Source of the DNA: Brachionus manjavacas | Lineage: Eukaryota; Rotifera; Eurotatoria; Ploima; Brachionidae | Direction of reading: 5' to 3' | Assembly: GCA_019054805.1 (NCBI GenBank) | Contig: JAHQIY010000023.1 | Coordinates: 62,001-126,000, forward strand | Length of the DNA: 64,000 bases | Shown: piece by piece, positions 35,281 through 46,925 of the stretch | How the letters are laid out: the number at the start of each line of letters is the position of its first letter | Numbering within the stretch: position 1 is the first letter of the stretch | Position numbers and translations under genes: made by a program | Notes under the pieces: generated by a model | What the model was told of the DNA's origin: nothing | Databases searched by the model: none | What the model saw: only the letters and a program-made list of their open reading frames with translations

Positions 35281-38200
35281 ATGACCAAATCGTCTCCAAA
35301 TATAAGCAATCAGATTCATTTAAATTCAGAGTTTAGACAAATGGTAAGCATACTTGACTCAACCACAAATTGACTAAACCAAAAACCTCCCTTTTTTCTC
35401 CTAAAGAGCAATCCAATTCCGATCGGCAGCAGCCAACAGCAGATGGTGGCAAACGTGAGCGCGGCCAGCGTGCACAGCTCGTCTCTGAACTGGCAGCCGC
35501 GTCTAAACCAAGAAGACTCGACGCAGTTCGACCCGGGCATCATGGACACGTCAATATCGCCGGCCTCCTACTCGCTGTCGCCGCAGCACTACCTTCCCAA
35601 CCAGACGTACCAGTGCGCCTACCAAAATCAGCCGCTCTACCAATTTCAGCACGACATCCAGTTCGATCTTGAGTCGCTGCTTGTCAACACCACACTCTCT
35701 GACAACACGCAGTCGTCGTCCACCTCGTCCGCATCGTTTGTGAACGCCATTGCCGACGACGACAACAACTGCTCCGCTCAAATCAACCCCTCGTTTCTGT
35801 TCAAAAGCGACCTCGACCTGAACAACAACTCGTTTGTCGTTCAGCAACAGCAACAGCAACAGCAGCAGACGGCCAAGCCGCTCCGAAAGCTTCATCACCA
35901 ACTCAACCAGCTGAACAGCCACAAGCAACGAAACATCATGAAAATCGAAGAGGAACTGGACTCGGAGCTGCAGTTTTTGAGCGCGGGCTTGAGCACGCCG
36001 ACCAGCATGGCTTGTTCGCTGCCGTCCAATTGTGAATTTCAAAATATGGACGGGCAGCGCTCCGACCCCGTTCTCACCCAGCTAATTCTGAGCCAAAATC
36101 ATCACCAAGTGGAAGAGGCAGCGGCGGCGGCGGCGGCAGCGGCAGCGGCGTCATCCAACGGCGCCTATCAATTTGCCCACTTTAACATCAACTACCCGGA
36201 GCACGTCTACTCGTCCAGTTTGCCGGCCAACTATTTGAATTTCAAGCGTTCGAACAGTCCGTTATTGGAGCCGCCGCCCAACAAACGACCGTCGGCCACC
36301 AACCTAGATCAAATTGTGGTCAAGAGCGAGCTGGTCGACCCGCTCGAACACGACAAATTCAAGCTGTCGTCGTCGTCGCCGCCGCCAAATTTGTTCGACG
36401 ACAATTTGAACGACTTTTTTCTCGATCAGCCGACCGACCTGCTCGGCTTTAAGATCGAGGACGAGGAGAGCGACGACGAAGAGTGGGACGAGAGCGAAGA
36501 CGAGTCGGTGGACGAGGACAGCGACGACGAAGAGGACGCCATGAAGCGGTCCAGGTCGGACAAGTTGAGTGCGGCGGAGAGGAACAACTCGAACTCGGCG
36601 CAGTGCATGTTGTCGATGAGTTCGGCGGGGCGATCGTCCTATCAGTCGGCCATCTCGTCAAGTCTCCCAGTGACCAAAACGGTGAAAAAACTGCTGAACA
36701 AGAAGGCCAAGCGGCAGCTGCAGAACAAAAGAGCCAGAAAGGAGTCGGACGACGAGCTCAGCGACGACTTCACCGACTCCGACTCCAACGACTCGAAGAA
36801 AAAGGCGCTGCAGTCGGCGCCCGGCTCCTATGTCAACTCCGAGTCGCTCTTTGACCTCATGATGTCCAAGAACCGCGACGCCTACTTCTGGCAGTACAAC
36901 ATTCAGTCCAAGGGACCCAAGACCAAAAAGGTTTTGACTCTGCGCAACAAAGATCCTCATTTGCACAGGGACTTCTACGATCCCGTTTTTCAGCTGCAAT
37001 CGCTCAATGCCAAAAATGGAAGTGCGCTGAACAAGCTGAGGAAGGGCGACGGCAACGATGTGACGCCCAATGCCGAAAAGCTGTACAATTTGGGCAACCA
37101 GATTAAGGATTTTATTCAAAAGTCCTATCAAATGAATAGCTTTGCTCCCGCGGCCAACAACGCTGCGCTCAGTCTGAGTGCTAGTTTGGATGGCGGCGCT
37201 GGTGGCGGAGAAAGGGTCAACATGAAACGAGAAAAGAACAAAATTGCGAGCAGAGCGTGCAGATTGAAGAAAAAGGCTCAGCACGAGGCGAACAAAATAA
37301 AACTGTTCGGTCTCAACGAAGAACATAGTGAGATTTTTTTTTAATTTTTTCAATTATTTTTGCTTTTACCAGTCTAACCTGTGTGTATTCGAGCTGCTTA
37401 CTCAGTACTCTGTCTTTTTTATTACTCTGTCAATCCCGCGCTCTTTATGTAAAAAAAATCATTTTTGTTTTTTTTAATTTTATTTCAAAAAATGTCTTCA
37501 CAAGTCATGAGAAAAAAAAATCTAATTAAATTAACTTAAAATACATTTTTTACAAATTACAGGGTTGGTTTTTTCGAAATGTCCTTTGCAAACAAATACT
37601 TTTTGTAATGATAACAATTACTTGAGCTGTTATTGTAGCGCTTTTTAGCATCTTTTTGATTCTTCTGGCACTTAGTATTTTATCAACTAGAACTTATTAA
37701 AATTCATTTTACCTTATTTGGTAATTAATAAATGTATCTTTATCTTTTTTTTGAATTCTGATAGATAGATAGATAGATTTGTTCTCAAGATTGGTCCGAT
37801 CAAGACCTCATACATACCACATTTTCAAAAGTATGCTTAATAGAGCAGCTAAGAAATAACAAAGAAATACGTAGTAAATATATTAATAAAAAATGGACAA
37901 AAATTTTTCTATTGTGTAGATCAAATAAAATTATTAATGAAACTTTTGGGTAACGTAAACTAAGTTAAATTGGAGTTGGTCTGGGAATTTTTTTTTGCAG
38001 AATAAGTCCTCACTTTTTTGAAGAACTATTTTGTAGAATTTTACAATATCTGTTACTTGAGGATTTACTCTTGAGCTCTTACTAGATAGTTTTTGGCATG
38101 TTTTTTGCATCTTTTCTCTAGATAGGATCAAGATTAAACTTTACTGTTAAGCATTTTACTAGAGCTTTTGTTTGGATGAACTCTATTGCTTTTTTGTTAG

Positions 38201-41200
38201 ATTCGCAGGTGCTTAGAGTGATAAATGGGCTAAATTCTAGAATCTGATGAGTGTTTTGCTGGTGATTTTCCTATTACAATGAAGAAACTCAATTGTTATG
38301 ATAAAAATTTATAATTTTGCATTGTCGTCTTTGAATCGTTGAAAGATCTGTTTCTTAATTTATTTATTATTTATTAATTGAATTAGCCTCCTTTTAAGGA
38401 CAAGCAAATTTTTAAGGTCCAAAAAAAAAGAAAATAAAGATAAAAATTGAATTAATAAGTGAAAACAAAAAAAATATAAAAAAACATCTTTAGATAATTG
38501 AATAAAACACATTTTAGTCGATTAGAATTTAGAAAAATAAGAACGGCCTAAAAAATGAGTCTTATTAATTTTTTAACAGTTCATTTAGGATAGTTCTGAA
38601 GTGATTAAGTTTGAGATAGCCCATGCAAAGTCTTGTGGAGTCAGAAATCCATCTCTTGTGATTAGTTCCCTTTTTTTTTTAAACTCTTTTTGAATTCTAT
38701 AACATTTTTAGGGATTGTGTAAAAATTTGCAAAAATAATTTTTTGTAGGCGATTCAATAGATATCATGTTCATTATTTGAAAAGAAAGAAAGTTGAATTT
38801 TATTGTATCGATAAAAGATAATTTTGAGAACATGTAAAGTTCTTCAAAGTTGAAAATTTTTAGGATTTTGAGGACTCTGGACATGTGGCAGGTTGGTCTT
38901 TATTTAAACATTTGCCTTGTAAGGTTATTCTGCAGAATATTAAGACTGTTTTTAGTCCCAATATTCAGAGTAAGAGTTTCATGACCATTTGTGAATTGCG
39001 AGAGACAATATGTTTTGTAAAGAAGTGATTTAAAGTCAGGAAAATGAGTGTCGATATTGTGCATTAAGTATAAAGTTCTAAAGAAGCTCTTCTGAACCTC
39101 TTTGAACTTTTAAATTGCACATGGTTTAAATTTTAGATTCCATTTGATAGCAACATCCAGATAGTTGATTGATCAATTTAAAAATTATTTTAAGATTATT
39201 ATTTTAAAATTATTATTGAATATACAATTTTAATTGATATTTTTTCTTCTCTAATTTTACATATAAAATTACATATTTTAATCATACTGCACTCATGTGG
39301 GCTGAAAAGAAGGCTCTGCCATTCGGAACTGCCCTGGAAAAAAATTTACTAAATTATTTTTTAAATAAAAAAAAAAACAGTTTCGAAAGAGTAAAAAATA
39401 ACATGTAATTTATCAATTAATTTGTAGACTCTATTGATGGTTTACGTCAAGAATTTCCTTCAAACATTTTATTAATTTATTTGTAAATCTGTACCGAGCT
39501 AATGCTCCTTCAGAATTAAAATATATGAAATAAAAAAAATGAAATTAAAAATAAAGTTAGATAAGATAAAATAATAAAAAAAATATTTAAAAACGTTAAG
39601 TTGAAATAGCTAGAGGCTACACATGTTTTAATATTTGATAGTTAAGGAAAAAAAGAAGAAATTGTTTGATAACAATTAAACAATGGATTTGAGTATTCAA
39701 TATATCTTTATTCGAAACTTTCTTTGTATTCCTCCAAAAGCCTCTTGTTGCATGATATTCGAGGGGTAGCATATTTCAGCTTCAAAATAGATCGAACTGC
39801 TGAATTTTGAATAACTTTTATTTTTTTGATGTTAGTTTCTGAGAATGAATTTAAACAAAGAAAAGTATAATCCAAGATTGATCCTATCAAAGATTTGTAA
39901 AGATTACCTAATGTTTTCTAATTGAATTAATTTTTTCAAAACTCGTTCTGCAAAATGCTGACACCAACTTAAAGTCTCTGCACTTTAATTTTGATGATTT
40001 TAAAAAACATTACATACAATGTTTTGTAGGCTTGCAGAGTTTTTGCACAGGCTTTTCCAATTTAATTTCTTTTTTTGCAAAATTCACAATGCCTGCAAAC
40101 ACGATGCAATATGATAAGGGTGTAACTTAGAAGTTTGAACATTTATCTCATTTAATAGATCCATCTAATTTGATTTAGATTTATTTGTAATAATCTATGG
40201 AAAAAAATATTCTTACTAAATACCATACTGCTATCTTTTTTACATCATTTAAAAGTATGGGAAATGCTAAAACCTATAAAAGCATAAATGAAAAGTTTTT
40301 TTTTCTCTAGAATTTTTAAAATTTTGAAATTACGTTGTTTCATTAAAACTCAATACTTAAGCATGTTAAAATTTGAAATGTAACTACGCAATTATTTTTA
40401 GAAATGTATAGAAAAAAAAAACTTGTCAAATGTGTCATTCTAAAAAGACAATAAATTTGTTAAATAAAAGCGATTTATTTTTAGATACCGCTTTTTTTAA
40501 TAACAACTCATCTAGATCAATTAAAAGTACATCTTTATGAAAATTTAATACAATAAAAAAAGTACAAGCAGTAAAATATTTTTATAGTAAAAAAAAACTT
40601 AAAAATTTAAGTAAATCAGTTTTAAACACCTATAGTTTATTAAATATCTAAATTGGTTTTATTAGTAAATAATTTAGTAATTAAAAATACATAAATAAAA
40701 TACATTTTTTATCAATTTCTAATATATATTATTTATTTTAATTATTTTAAATTAATTATTAATTATTTTTTTTTTGTCACTAATAAAAACAACAAAAAAG
40801 AAATACAAATAAAACATTAAAAAAATTCCCAATAAAAGATGTAAAAAGATCATTATTATATTAAATTATTAAATGTTTATTAATTTTTTCGAAAAAAATT
40901 AATCAATTGAATTACTTAATTAATCATAATCAAATTTTTACTTTAAAACTTAATTAGGTGTGAAATAAACCAAAGTACATTCTTTTTGACTAGAACAAGT
41001 CAGAAAGGATCAAAAGGACGTCTATTCTAGACAAAGGCTAATATCAAAAAGAACATCCTTTCAAAATAGAGAGTATATCTAAAGGCCCGTTGTCTATAGG
41101 TCAAAAAATGTATAGCTGATCACCTGATCGTTTGCACCAAAACAAGTCTCCTCACAAAAACAAGTCACTTTTTGATAGTTTTCTATTTTCTGTTTTTTCC

Positions 41201-44200
41201 TCTTGTTAAAAAGTAAAGGATATTGATCTTTTACTTAATTTTCCCATATTATAATTTGAAAATTTTAAATTAAAAGTTTATGAGTAACGAGGCCAATTTT
41301 TCTGAACGGAACAGAAACCCTCGTTACACATAGGTTTGACTAAAAATTAAAAAAATTCTAAAAATATTTTTTTTCAAGAGCAATTTATAGATTGTATCAA
41401 TTCGGCTAGAGATTTGATCCGAAAAAGACTTACACAACCAAATGTGTTGCCGGCTGATCGAAAGATGGTAGATCTCATAGATGAACTGATCAAGAAAAAA
41501 ATAAGTAAGCAAATAGACCATGTCGTCATTTTTTTTCATTTCATTTTTTTCGCTTTTTTTGTCAAGTTAAGCTTTAATTTAATTAGAATATGATCACCGC
41601 GGCCTTTGTGAATTTTCCTACTTTTTTATACAAATTTTTTGACAAAATTTGACTTAAAATGAAACAAAAGTTTTTACACAAAATAATCAATTAAAAATTT
41701 GAACCTCATCTATTTAAAACGTTTTATTTTACAATAGATGCAATTTAATTTATGAAAATAAATATACTAAAATTTTTAATATTTTTATTATGACCCCAAA
41801 GAGTCATAATAAAATTTTTTTTTAATGCATTTGTTGAAATGTGATTTAAGTCATAACACAAATTGTCAGCACAATATATTACTAAGTTAATAACTGAGTC
41901 TATCAAAGGCGTTATTCCCTTTCAAAACACAAAATAATTTTGGAATAAGGCATGTTGAAGTTTATGATCAAATGATCAAATGCTCAATTAAAAATTCTAC
42001 CAATTAATAATTTCTTAAATTGACGAAATGATTTTTTTTTTATTGGTAATGATTTAACATATAATGCTACAGTCTCAAAAATTATTTTAAGTTGATCGTA
42101 AAATAGATGGATTGATAATCGATTTTTAGAATTAAAAAGAGTACCAAATCCGAAATACAAAAAACTTAACTTCGCAAAGAAAATAAAATTAAAAAACCAA
42201 ATAATATTTTATGTTTAGAAAAAAATTTATTTATTTGCGTTATTAACTTTACTAAAAAATCAAAAATAATCGATCATTTTAGTTAATTTTGAACATACTA
42301 TTAATTTAAAATTTTTTTTTTTTGAAATTTTAATTTAACAAACTTTTTTAATCAATGTTACATCAAGAGTTTTATATAATTATACCTAGATATTCAGGAA
42401 ATTTATTATTAAATATAAAATGAGCAATTTGATATAAAGTTTTGATCATAAACTTCAACATACCTGGAATAAGACTATTAAAGGATGTGTCACATTTAGC
42501 TCTCTATTTCAAAAAATATTTTTTTATTTTTATAACTTATTTAACTTTAATTCTATTCATACTCTATTCTGAATTGGTGTCGAAAACAAATAAATTAATA
42601 ATAATAGAATAATAAGACTCTTAGACGGTTCGAAGCGGCAAAGAGCCTTATTTTCTCATGTTTGAAATACAACATAAAAGAACAGAATTTAATTAAAGTA
42701 TCTGGGACTAAAATTGGAATGGCAAAGTTATTTTTTTCAGAAGTTAAGTCCAGATAGTTTTATTCCTGAAAAATGTTGCTTGGTGGTGTTTAAAATCTTA
42801 TTTCGGTATCAGTTGGTGGTAAAAATGATACAAACCATAATCACTGTCTTTAATACCAAAATTTCCATTTTTTTGTTTCAAATTTCCAAAATTTCCAAAT
42901 TTCCATTTTTCATTTACTTCAAAAAATTTTGAATTTGTACGTCAATTGAATAATCTTTTTTATTTAATTAAGAACCAAAATTTCCGAGCAAGTTCTGAAT
43001 GATGGTTATTTCGTTTAGTTCTCAATTTGAAATTTTGATCATAGAGTTTAAAATTATTTATAAGACATGAGCATAACAAATTTTTAAACTAAAATTAGCT
43101 GTATTTATAAGCAGACTTAAAAAGATAAAAGACACTACCACGTTCCATAAAAAGGTTTTTTTTTATCATTGTTTTAATAATAAATGGCTAAACTTTATAA
43201 AAAATTATTTGTTCAATCTAATTAGGAAGAAAATTGTTTGAGATTTTATTTGAAGCAAAATTAAAATCTTAATCTATATTTCGAAATCTTGCAATACAAA
43301 ATTTAGCTTTTCTGCAGTATTATAATCTAATTAATATTAAAATGTAATATAAAGCCAATATAATATAGAGCATTTTATATTATATTAATATTAAAATATA
43401 ATATAAAGCGTTCCAATATGGGGCCACTCGATTTGTAAAATAATTATGCCTTGCTGGACATGACTTAACAGCTTGTCTGTATAGCGTGTCTTGGCATATT
43501 GTTGAACCTGATGATCCTGTTGAGAATGTGCTTGGAGGTAGAGCAATTGGATGGAACTACTTGATCCTGTTTAACTTTTTTTCGAGTTTAAAAAATTGTA
43601 TTAAGCCACCTGTAATCCGACGTTCTTCAAGGCTAGTCAGTCCCAATACTTTGAGCCTTTCTTCATAACTTTTGTTCCGGATAGATGGTACAAGTTTGAT
43701 AGCTCTGTTTTGAACTTTTTCAAGTCGCTTTATGTCATGCTTTTTGTATAGACTCCAAGCCACTGATCCATACTCTAATATTGGTCTAACAAATGAAGTG
43801 AAGAGCAAACTAAATGTTCTAGTATCCCAATGTTTGTCCCATTTCAAATCATTTTGTATTCATTCTTCGATTTCAAAAGAATAGAAGTGTTCTTCATAGA
43901 AATTTCTGTTCCCAACGTGCATTACTTTGCATTTGTTTAAGTTCAAGTGCATCTTTCAACGCCTAATCCACTCAAGTACCTTACTTACTTATATTTGCTT
44001 GTAATTCTTCGTGGTCTTACGAGTTTCAAATTGCGATCATCAACTTACTATCATCAGCAAAGAGTTTGCAAAAGACGGATAAAATAATTATTTTAGTTCC
44101 TTGATAGTGATGTTTTTGTTGCAAAACTTCAAATTGCTATTTCTATTTATTTATTATGTAATTATTGTAGTCAAAGCTTGGATGAACACAATTTTGAATT

Positions 44201-44674
44201 TTTTTTACCATTTTTTTTCAGCTCTTAATTTAAAACTTGTCAGCATTTAATTCACTTGTTTTCGAATTTATTTTCTTTTTTTACTTATTTGTTAGGCTTT
44301 ACCGTTTTTCATTCATTTAGGATAAAAAAAGAAAAAGATAACAATTAGATTTTTATTGTTTATTGTGTTTTGGATGGGCAAGGTAGAAAATTATTTTGAT
44401 TGTTAATATAAATTTTAATTAATAATATTTATTGATTTTAATATTCTAATAAAAAGGGACAAGAGTTGCTGGCAATACAGATGGATATGTTCATTCATTG
44501 ATGACCACTTTAGAAAAACAACGATCATTAAATGGACAAGCGTTAACTGGAAAAATAGGCAAACGTAGTTTAATTGATCTGAATCAATTTAACGACCAAT
44601 ATTCTAATTCGATGACGTCCAACACATACCAAGTTGAACAGTCGTCTTCTTTCAATGAAACACAATTTTATTAA
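35281..44674 (+). CDS. CREBRF: CREBRF (CREB3 regulatory factor) homologue, bZIP-type
   Basis: Nuclear regulator related to vertebrate CREBRF, which restrains the CREB3 transcription factor. Four exons join in phase to 775 residues: 35281-35343, 35407-37327, 41379-41504 and 44457-44674. The 63-bp first intron has donor GTAAGC and acceptor CTAAAG. The large exon has poly-Gln and poly-Ala runs, a long acidic stretch, the conserved block FWQYNIQSKGPK...GDGNDVTPN, and the basic region KREKNKIASRACRLKKKAQH (about residues 628-647). The third exon gives FIDCINSARDLIRKRL, and the last gives RVAGNTDGYVHSLMTTLEKQ, matching the vertebrate C-terminus. If the last two exons were missed, the protein would stop just after the basic region. 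AATAAA at 44727-44732 follows. Introns 3 and 4 carry transposon relics. The GC-rich large exon contrasts with the A/T-rich small ones. Confidence 0.9.
38380..39200 (-). mobile_element. Non-LTR retrotransposon C-terminal relic
   Basis: The minus-strand frame reads KFKEVQKSFFRTLYLMHNID then FPDFKSLLYKTYCLSQFTNG, NILQNNLTRQMFK, FEELYMFSKLSFIDTIKFNF. After a frameshift it gives ISDSTRLCMGYLKLNHFRTI (38585-38670). This pattern is the connection region after the RT domain. Stops show that it is dead. Its 3' end recurs inverted at 33.78-33.95 kb. Confidence 0.6.
39473..39925 (-). mobile_element. 3' end of a non-LTR retrotransposon
   Basis: The minus-strand frame 39708-39910 reads LIGSILDYTFLCLNSF-like sequence then IKKIKVIQNSAVRSILKLKY. 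The 3' tail at 39481-39520 has AGCATTAGCTCGGTACAG on the minus strand. It is the same family as 11.06, 23.05 and 33.97 kb. Confidence 0.7.
41949..42464. mobile_element. hAT-type MITE, copy 1
   Basis: The 516-bp element begins GGCATGTTGAAGTTTATG and ends with the inverted complement (one mismatch near the tip). It is flanked by identical 8-bp TGGAATAA (41941-41948 and 42465-42472). No transposase is encoded. Two further copies with a different target duplication are at 55444 and 58494. The ends resemble those of the hAT derivative at 27395. Confidence 0.85.
43420..44090 (-). mobile_element. Non-LTR retrotransposon C-terminal relic (CR1-like)
   Basis: The minus-strand frame 43557-43847 reads SFVRPILEYGSVAWSLYKKH then EKVQNRAIKLVPSIRNKSYE and LTSLEERRITGGLIQFFKLE. 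Upstream, CKLFADDSKLM (about 44045-44075) carries the F-A-D-D catalytic motif in another frame, and 43430-43555 gives the C-terminal end. Frameshifts make it non-functional. Confidence 0.75.
44457..44674 (+). other. CREBRF: Terminal exon of CREBRF
   Basis: Listed separately because it is easily missed: 218 nt, in phase with the exon ending at 41504. It reads RVAGNTDGYVHSLMTTLEKQ and stops at 44672-44674. The vertebrate protein ends with a similar V-A-G-x-T-x-x-(F/Y)-V motif. Confidence 0.8.
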
Positions 44675-45219
44675 TGTAAAAATGAAATACTTTTCTTTAT
44701 TTTACTTGGTTTTGGTTTTTTTTTGTAATAAAGAAAAAAAAATTTAAAGTCCGGTAAACCTTTTTAGGTTTTCTTGAAACTTTAAACTGAATATGAAAAA
44801 AATATTTTTAATTTGTATTTGGGGCACATATTGGATTCTTACAGCTCGAAAAATACAAAAATTTACTGAAAATTAACTATGATTAATATATAAATATATT
44901 GTACAGAAAATTTTGAATTTTTTATCAAATAAAATTATTAAAAAATCGAATAGTTCTTTTAAAATTAATTTAAAATGGTTCTTTTACAATTTAGCTAAAA
45001 ATAATACCAATCTAAATGTAAAAAAACTCAAAATTAACTTTATTGTAAAACAACCCCCCACATAATTCCACAAATAGCACCCTTTCAGCTTTACTCTTTC
45101 AGTTTTTTACATGGAAAAATGAAAAAGTTAAATGGAAAATGTTTTTGTAAAAGTTAAACATTCAAAATTTAAAATTTAATAATCTAATTATTTAAAATTT
45201 CACGAAGTTAGCGAGTTAG

Positions 45220-45266
45220 CGAGTTATCGATGTCAAGGTCGAAAGTTATCGATGTCAAGGTTGAAT
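45220..45266. repeat. Short tandem duplication
   Basis: AGTTATCGATGTCAAGGT occurs twice in a row (unit about 22 bp) after two copies of AGTTAGCG. It is short and of no clear function. Confidence 0.7.
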
Positions 45267-45369
45267 AGTGAGAGAGAATAGATAATTGATTGATTACCAA
45301 TTATCAATTAAGTATCAATATATATTAAATATATATATATATCTAACAATTAAGAATTATTATTTAAGA

Positions 45370-45827
45370 ATTATTAGTAACTGTACCAGGTTTATTTGTA
45401 GAAATTTTTACAGTAAAATAATTGAATGTCAAATAGCTGTTGGATCTAATGCTAAAAAAATAGTTAACATACCGAGAATGCCATTGATTCCAACTGATGC
45501 AAGTTTACCTTTCGAATTAAAAAGGCTTGAATTTCCTATATTTCCGACCAGCGTTTGCAATGAGTATAAATAAATCTCAAGGACAAACTTTAGAACACGT
45601 AGGGGTTTACTTAAACGAACCTGTTTTTACTCATGGGCAATTATGTGTAGCCTTTTCAAGAGTGACAAATAAAAAAAATCTCAAGATTTGCATGAATCAT
45701 CCAAATAACTTAACAAAAAACATAGTTTATGCTGAGGTTTTTCAATAAATTTTTTAGTGTGTCCTGCAATATTTTTTCTTAATTTTATTTAAATTCCCCC
45801 GGCAGCGAAGCAACGTGTATCTACTAG
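45370..45827 (+). mobile_element. Helitron/PIF1-like helicase C-terminal relic with Helitron-type 3' end
   Basis: Two frames give the last helicase block: RFICRNFYSKIIECQIAVGS, then MPLIPTDASLPFELKR, then after a frameshift near 45540 AFAMSINKSQGQTLEHVGVY and FTHGQLCVAFSRVTNKKNLK, with stop at 45748. This matches the helicase domain of Helitron Rep-Hel proteins and PIF1 helicases. About 50 bp later CCCCCGGCAGCGAAGCAACG is followed by CTAG then T (45824-45828), compatible with a Helitron 3' terminus. No Rep domain is in the window. Confidence 0.65.
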
Positions 45828-46094
45828 TAACAATGTAATAATTTTGTTAGATTTAGAATTTTTTGATATAGTAATTTAGAATTATTTGAAGTTTTACGTA
45901 TTTAAAAAAATAATTATTGTAGAAGCATTTTTTTATATTTTCGAGGAGCAGACTTATTATTATCTATTAGAAAAAAAGAAGCAATTATTATATGGATAAG
46001 GAGGAAAAATATTTTTTTTTTAATTAAAAAAAGACATATTTTTCAATCAATCAATTAACTGATTTAGTTAAATTATTTTTATTTTTTGATCTTT

Positions 46095-46202
46095 CACAAC
46101 TTTTACGCATGCGGTGTAAGTTAAGAATGTTTTAGCATGGGCAATTGCCATCCCGCCCATGCTAAAACATTCTTAACTTACACCGCATGCGTAAAAGTTG
46201 TG
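46095..46202. repeat. Perfect 48-bp inverted repeat with 12-nt loop
   Basis: Arms 46095-46142 and 46155-46202 are exact reverse complements with loop AATTGCCATCCC. The arm starts CACAACTTTTACGCATGCGG. It is clearly more GC-rich than its flanks. No target-site duplication is seen. It could be a foldback element, a hairpin RNA source or an assembly artefact. Confidence 0.85.
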
Positions 46203-46715
46203 TTTCGAGTCTTGGCCCACGTTGAAAGTAAAGATTTTTAATTTAATGCAGCATTAACAATAGGGTTTCTGTCAAAAAACATAGAAATTAAAAATCGAGT
46301 CGAAATAATTATTTAAATTAAAAAACATGTAAAAAATAAAAATTCGCTCTCAAATTTTTATTTTTACCATATTTTGGAATTTTGATTTAGGAATATTATT
46401 TTTTTCAGTTGAAGTTGAATTTTTTTCAAAAATCCCCAGTCTATCCACTCCATTTTGTATTTCGCAAACCAAAGAGTACCTGCACCAATGAACCCATATT
46501 AAGCGCTTTGTCTATTTTTAAACTAAAAAACAAATAATTAAATATTTTATTTCAATTTTTGATATAAAAATTAGAATTGATCTATTTCAAATTCAAGTTC
46601 AATTCAAATATGAAAATGCTTGCAATGTTAACTTGAAATTTTTTTTATTTTAGACTGAAAAAATAATTCGAAAAACTTTTTAAATGTTATTTCAACATAA
46701 GATACATTTTTGTTC
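46203..46715. other. A/T-rich stretch with partial mariner-type end
   Basis: ATGCTTGCAATGTTAACTTG at 46616-46635 followed by a T-rich run and ACTGAAAAAA resembles the right end of the elements at 7512 and 22915. No other part of the element is seen. Confidence 0.3.
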
Positions 46716-46719
46716 TTCT

Positions 46720-46925
46720 TCCCTGTTTGAAAGTTGGTGAAACCCTCCATTCCTCTGGGAGGGCCGATTGAGCAAAAAATTGTTTAAATACCGATGTAAA
46801 TGGGACTGTCAGAGCTTCAGTACACATTTAAAGAACGTAAGTTGCTACCTGGTCGATTCCAGATGCCTTGTCCCTGGCATGATTTTTTAGTTTATCACCT
46901 TTGCAGGTGTCACAATTTGGCTAAT
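46720..46925 (-). pseudogene. Non-LTR reverse transcriptase N-terminal fragment
   Basis: On the minus strand, with one stop, it reads LKNHARDKASGIDQVATYVL, then ALTVPFTSVFKQFF and LPEEWRVSPTFKQG. This is the first RT block (K-A-x-G-x-D ... P-x-x-W). Only this fragment survives. Confidence 0.6.

Larger units (their letters stand above)
37328..41378. other. CREBRF intron, 4.05 kb, filled with retrotransposon relics
   Basis: The donor is GTGAGA at 37328 and the acceptor TTTTCAAG ends at 41378. It contains a (GATA)n run (37761-37780), two minus-strand retrotransposon fragments and A/T-rich sequence. Confidence 0.75.
41505..44456. other. CREBRF last intron, 2.95 kb
   Basis: The donor is GTAAGC at 41505 and the acceptor AG is at 44455-44456. 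It houses a hAT MITE and a retrotransposon relic. Confidence 0.75.

Noticed and set aside
36658..37353. 231-codon minus-strand frame inside CREBRF
   Set aside because: Shadow of the GC-rich CREBRF exon; the sense strand carries the conserved protein.
42625..42640. GGTTCGAAG as a possible B box
   Set aside because: No A box at suitable distance and no tRNA-like fold.
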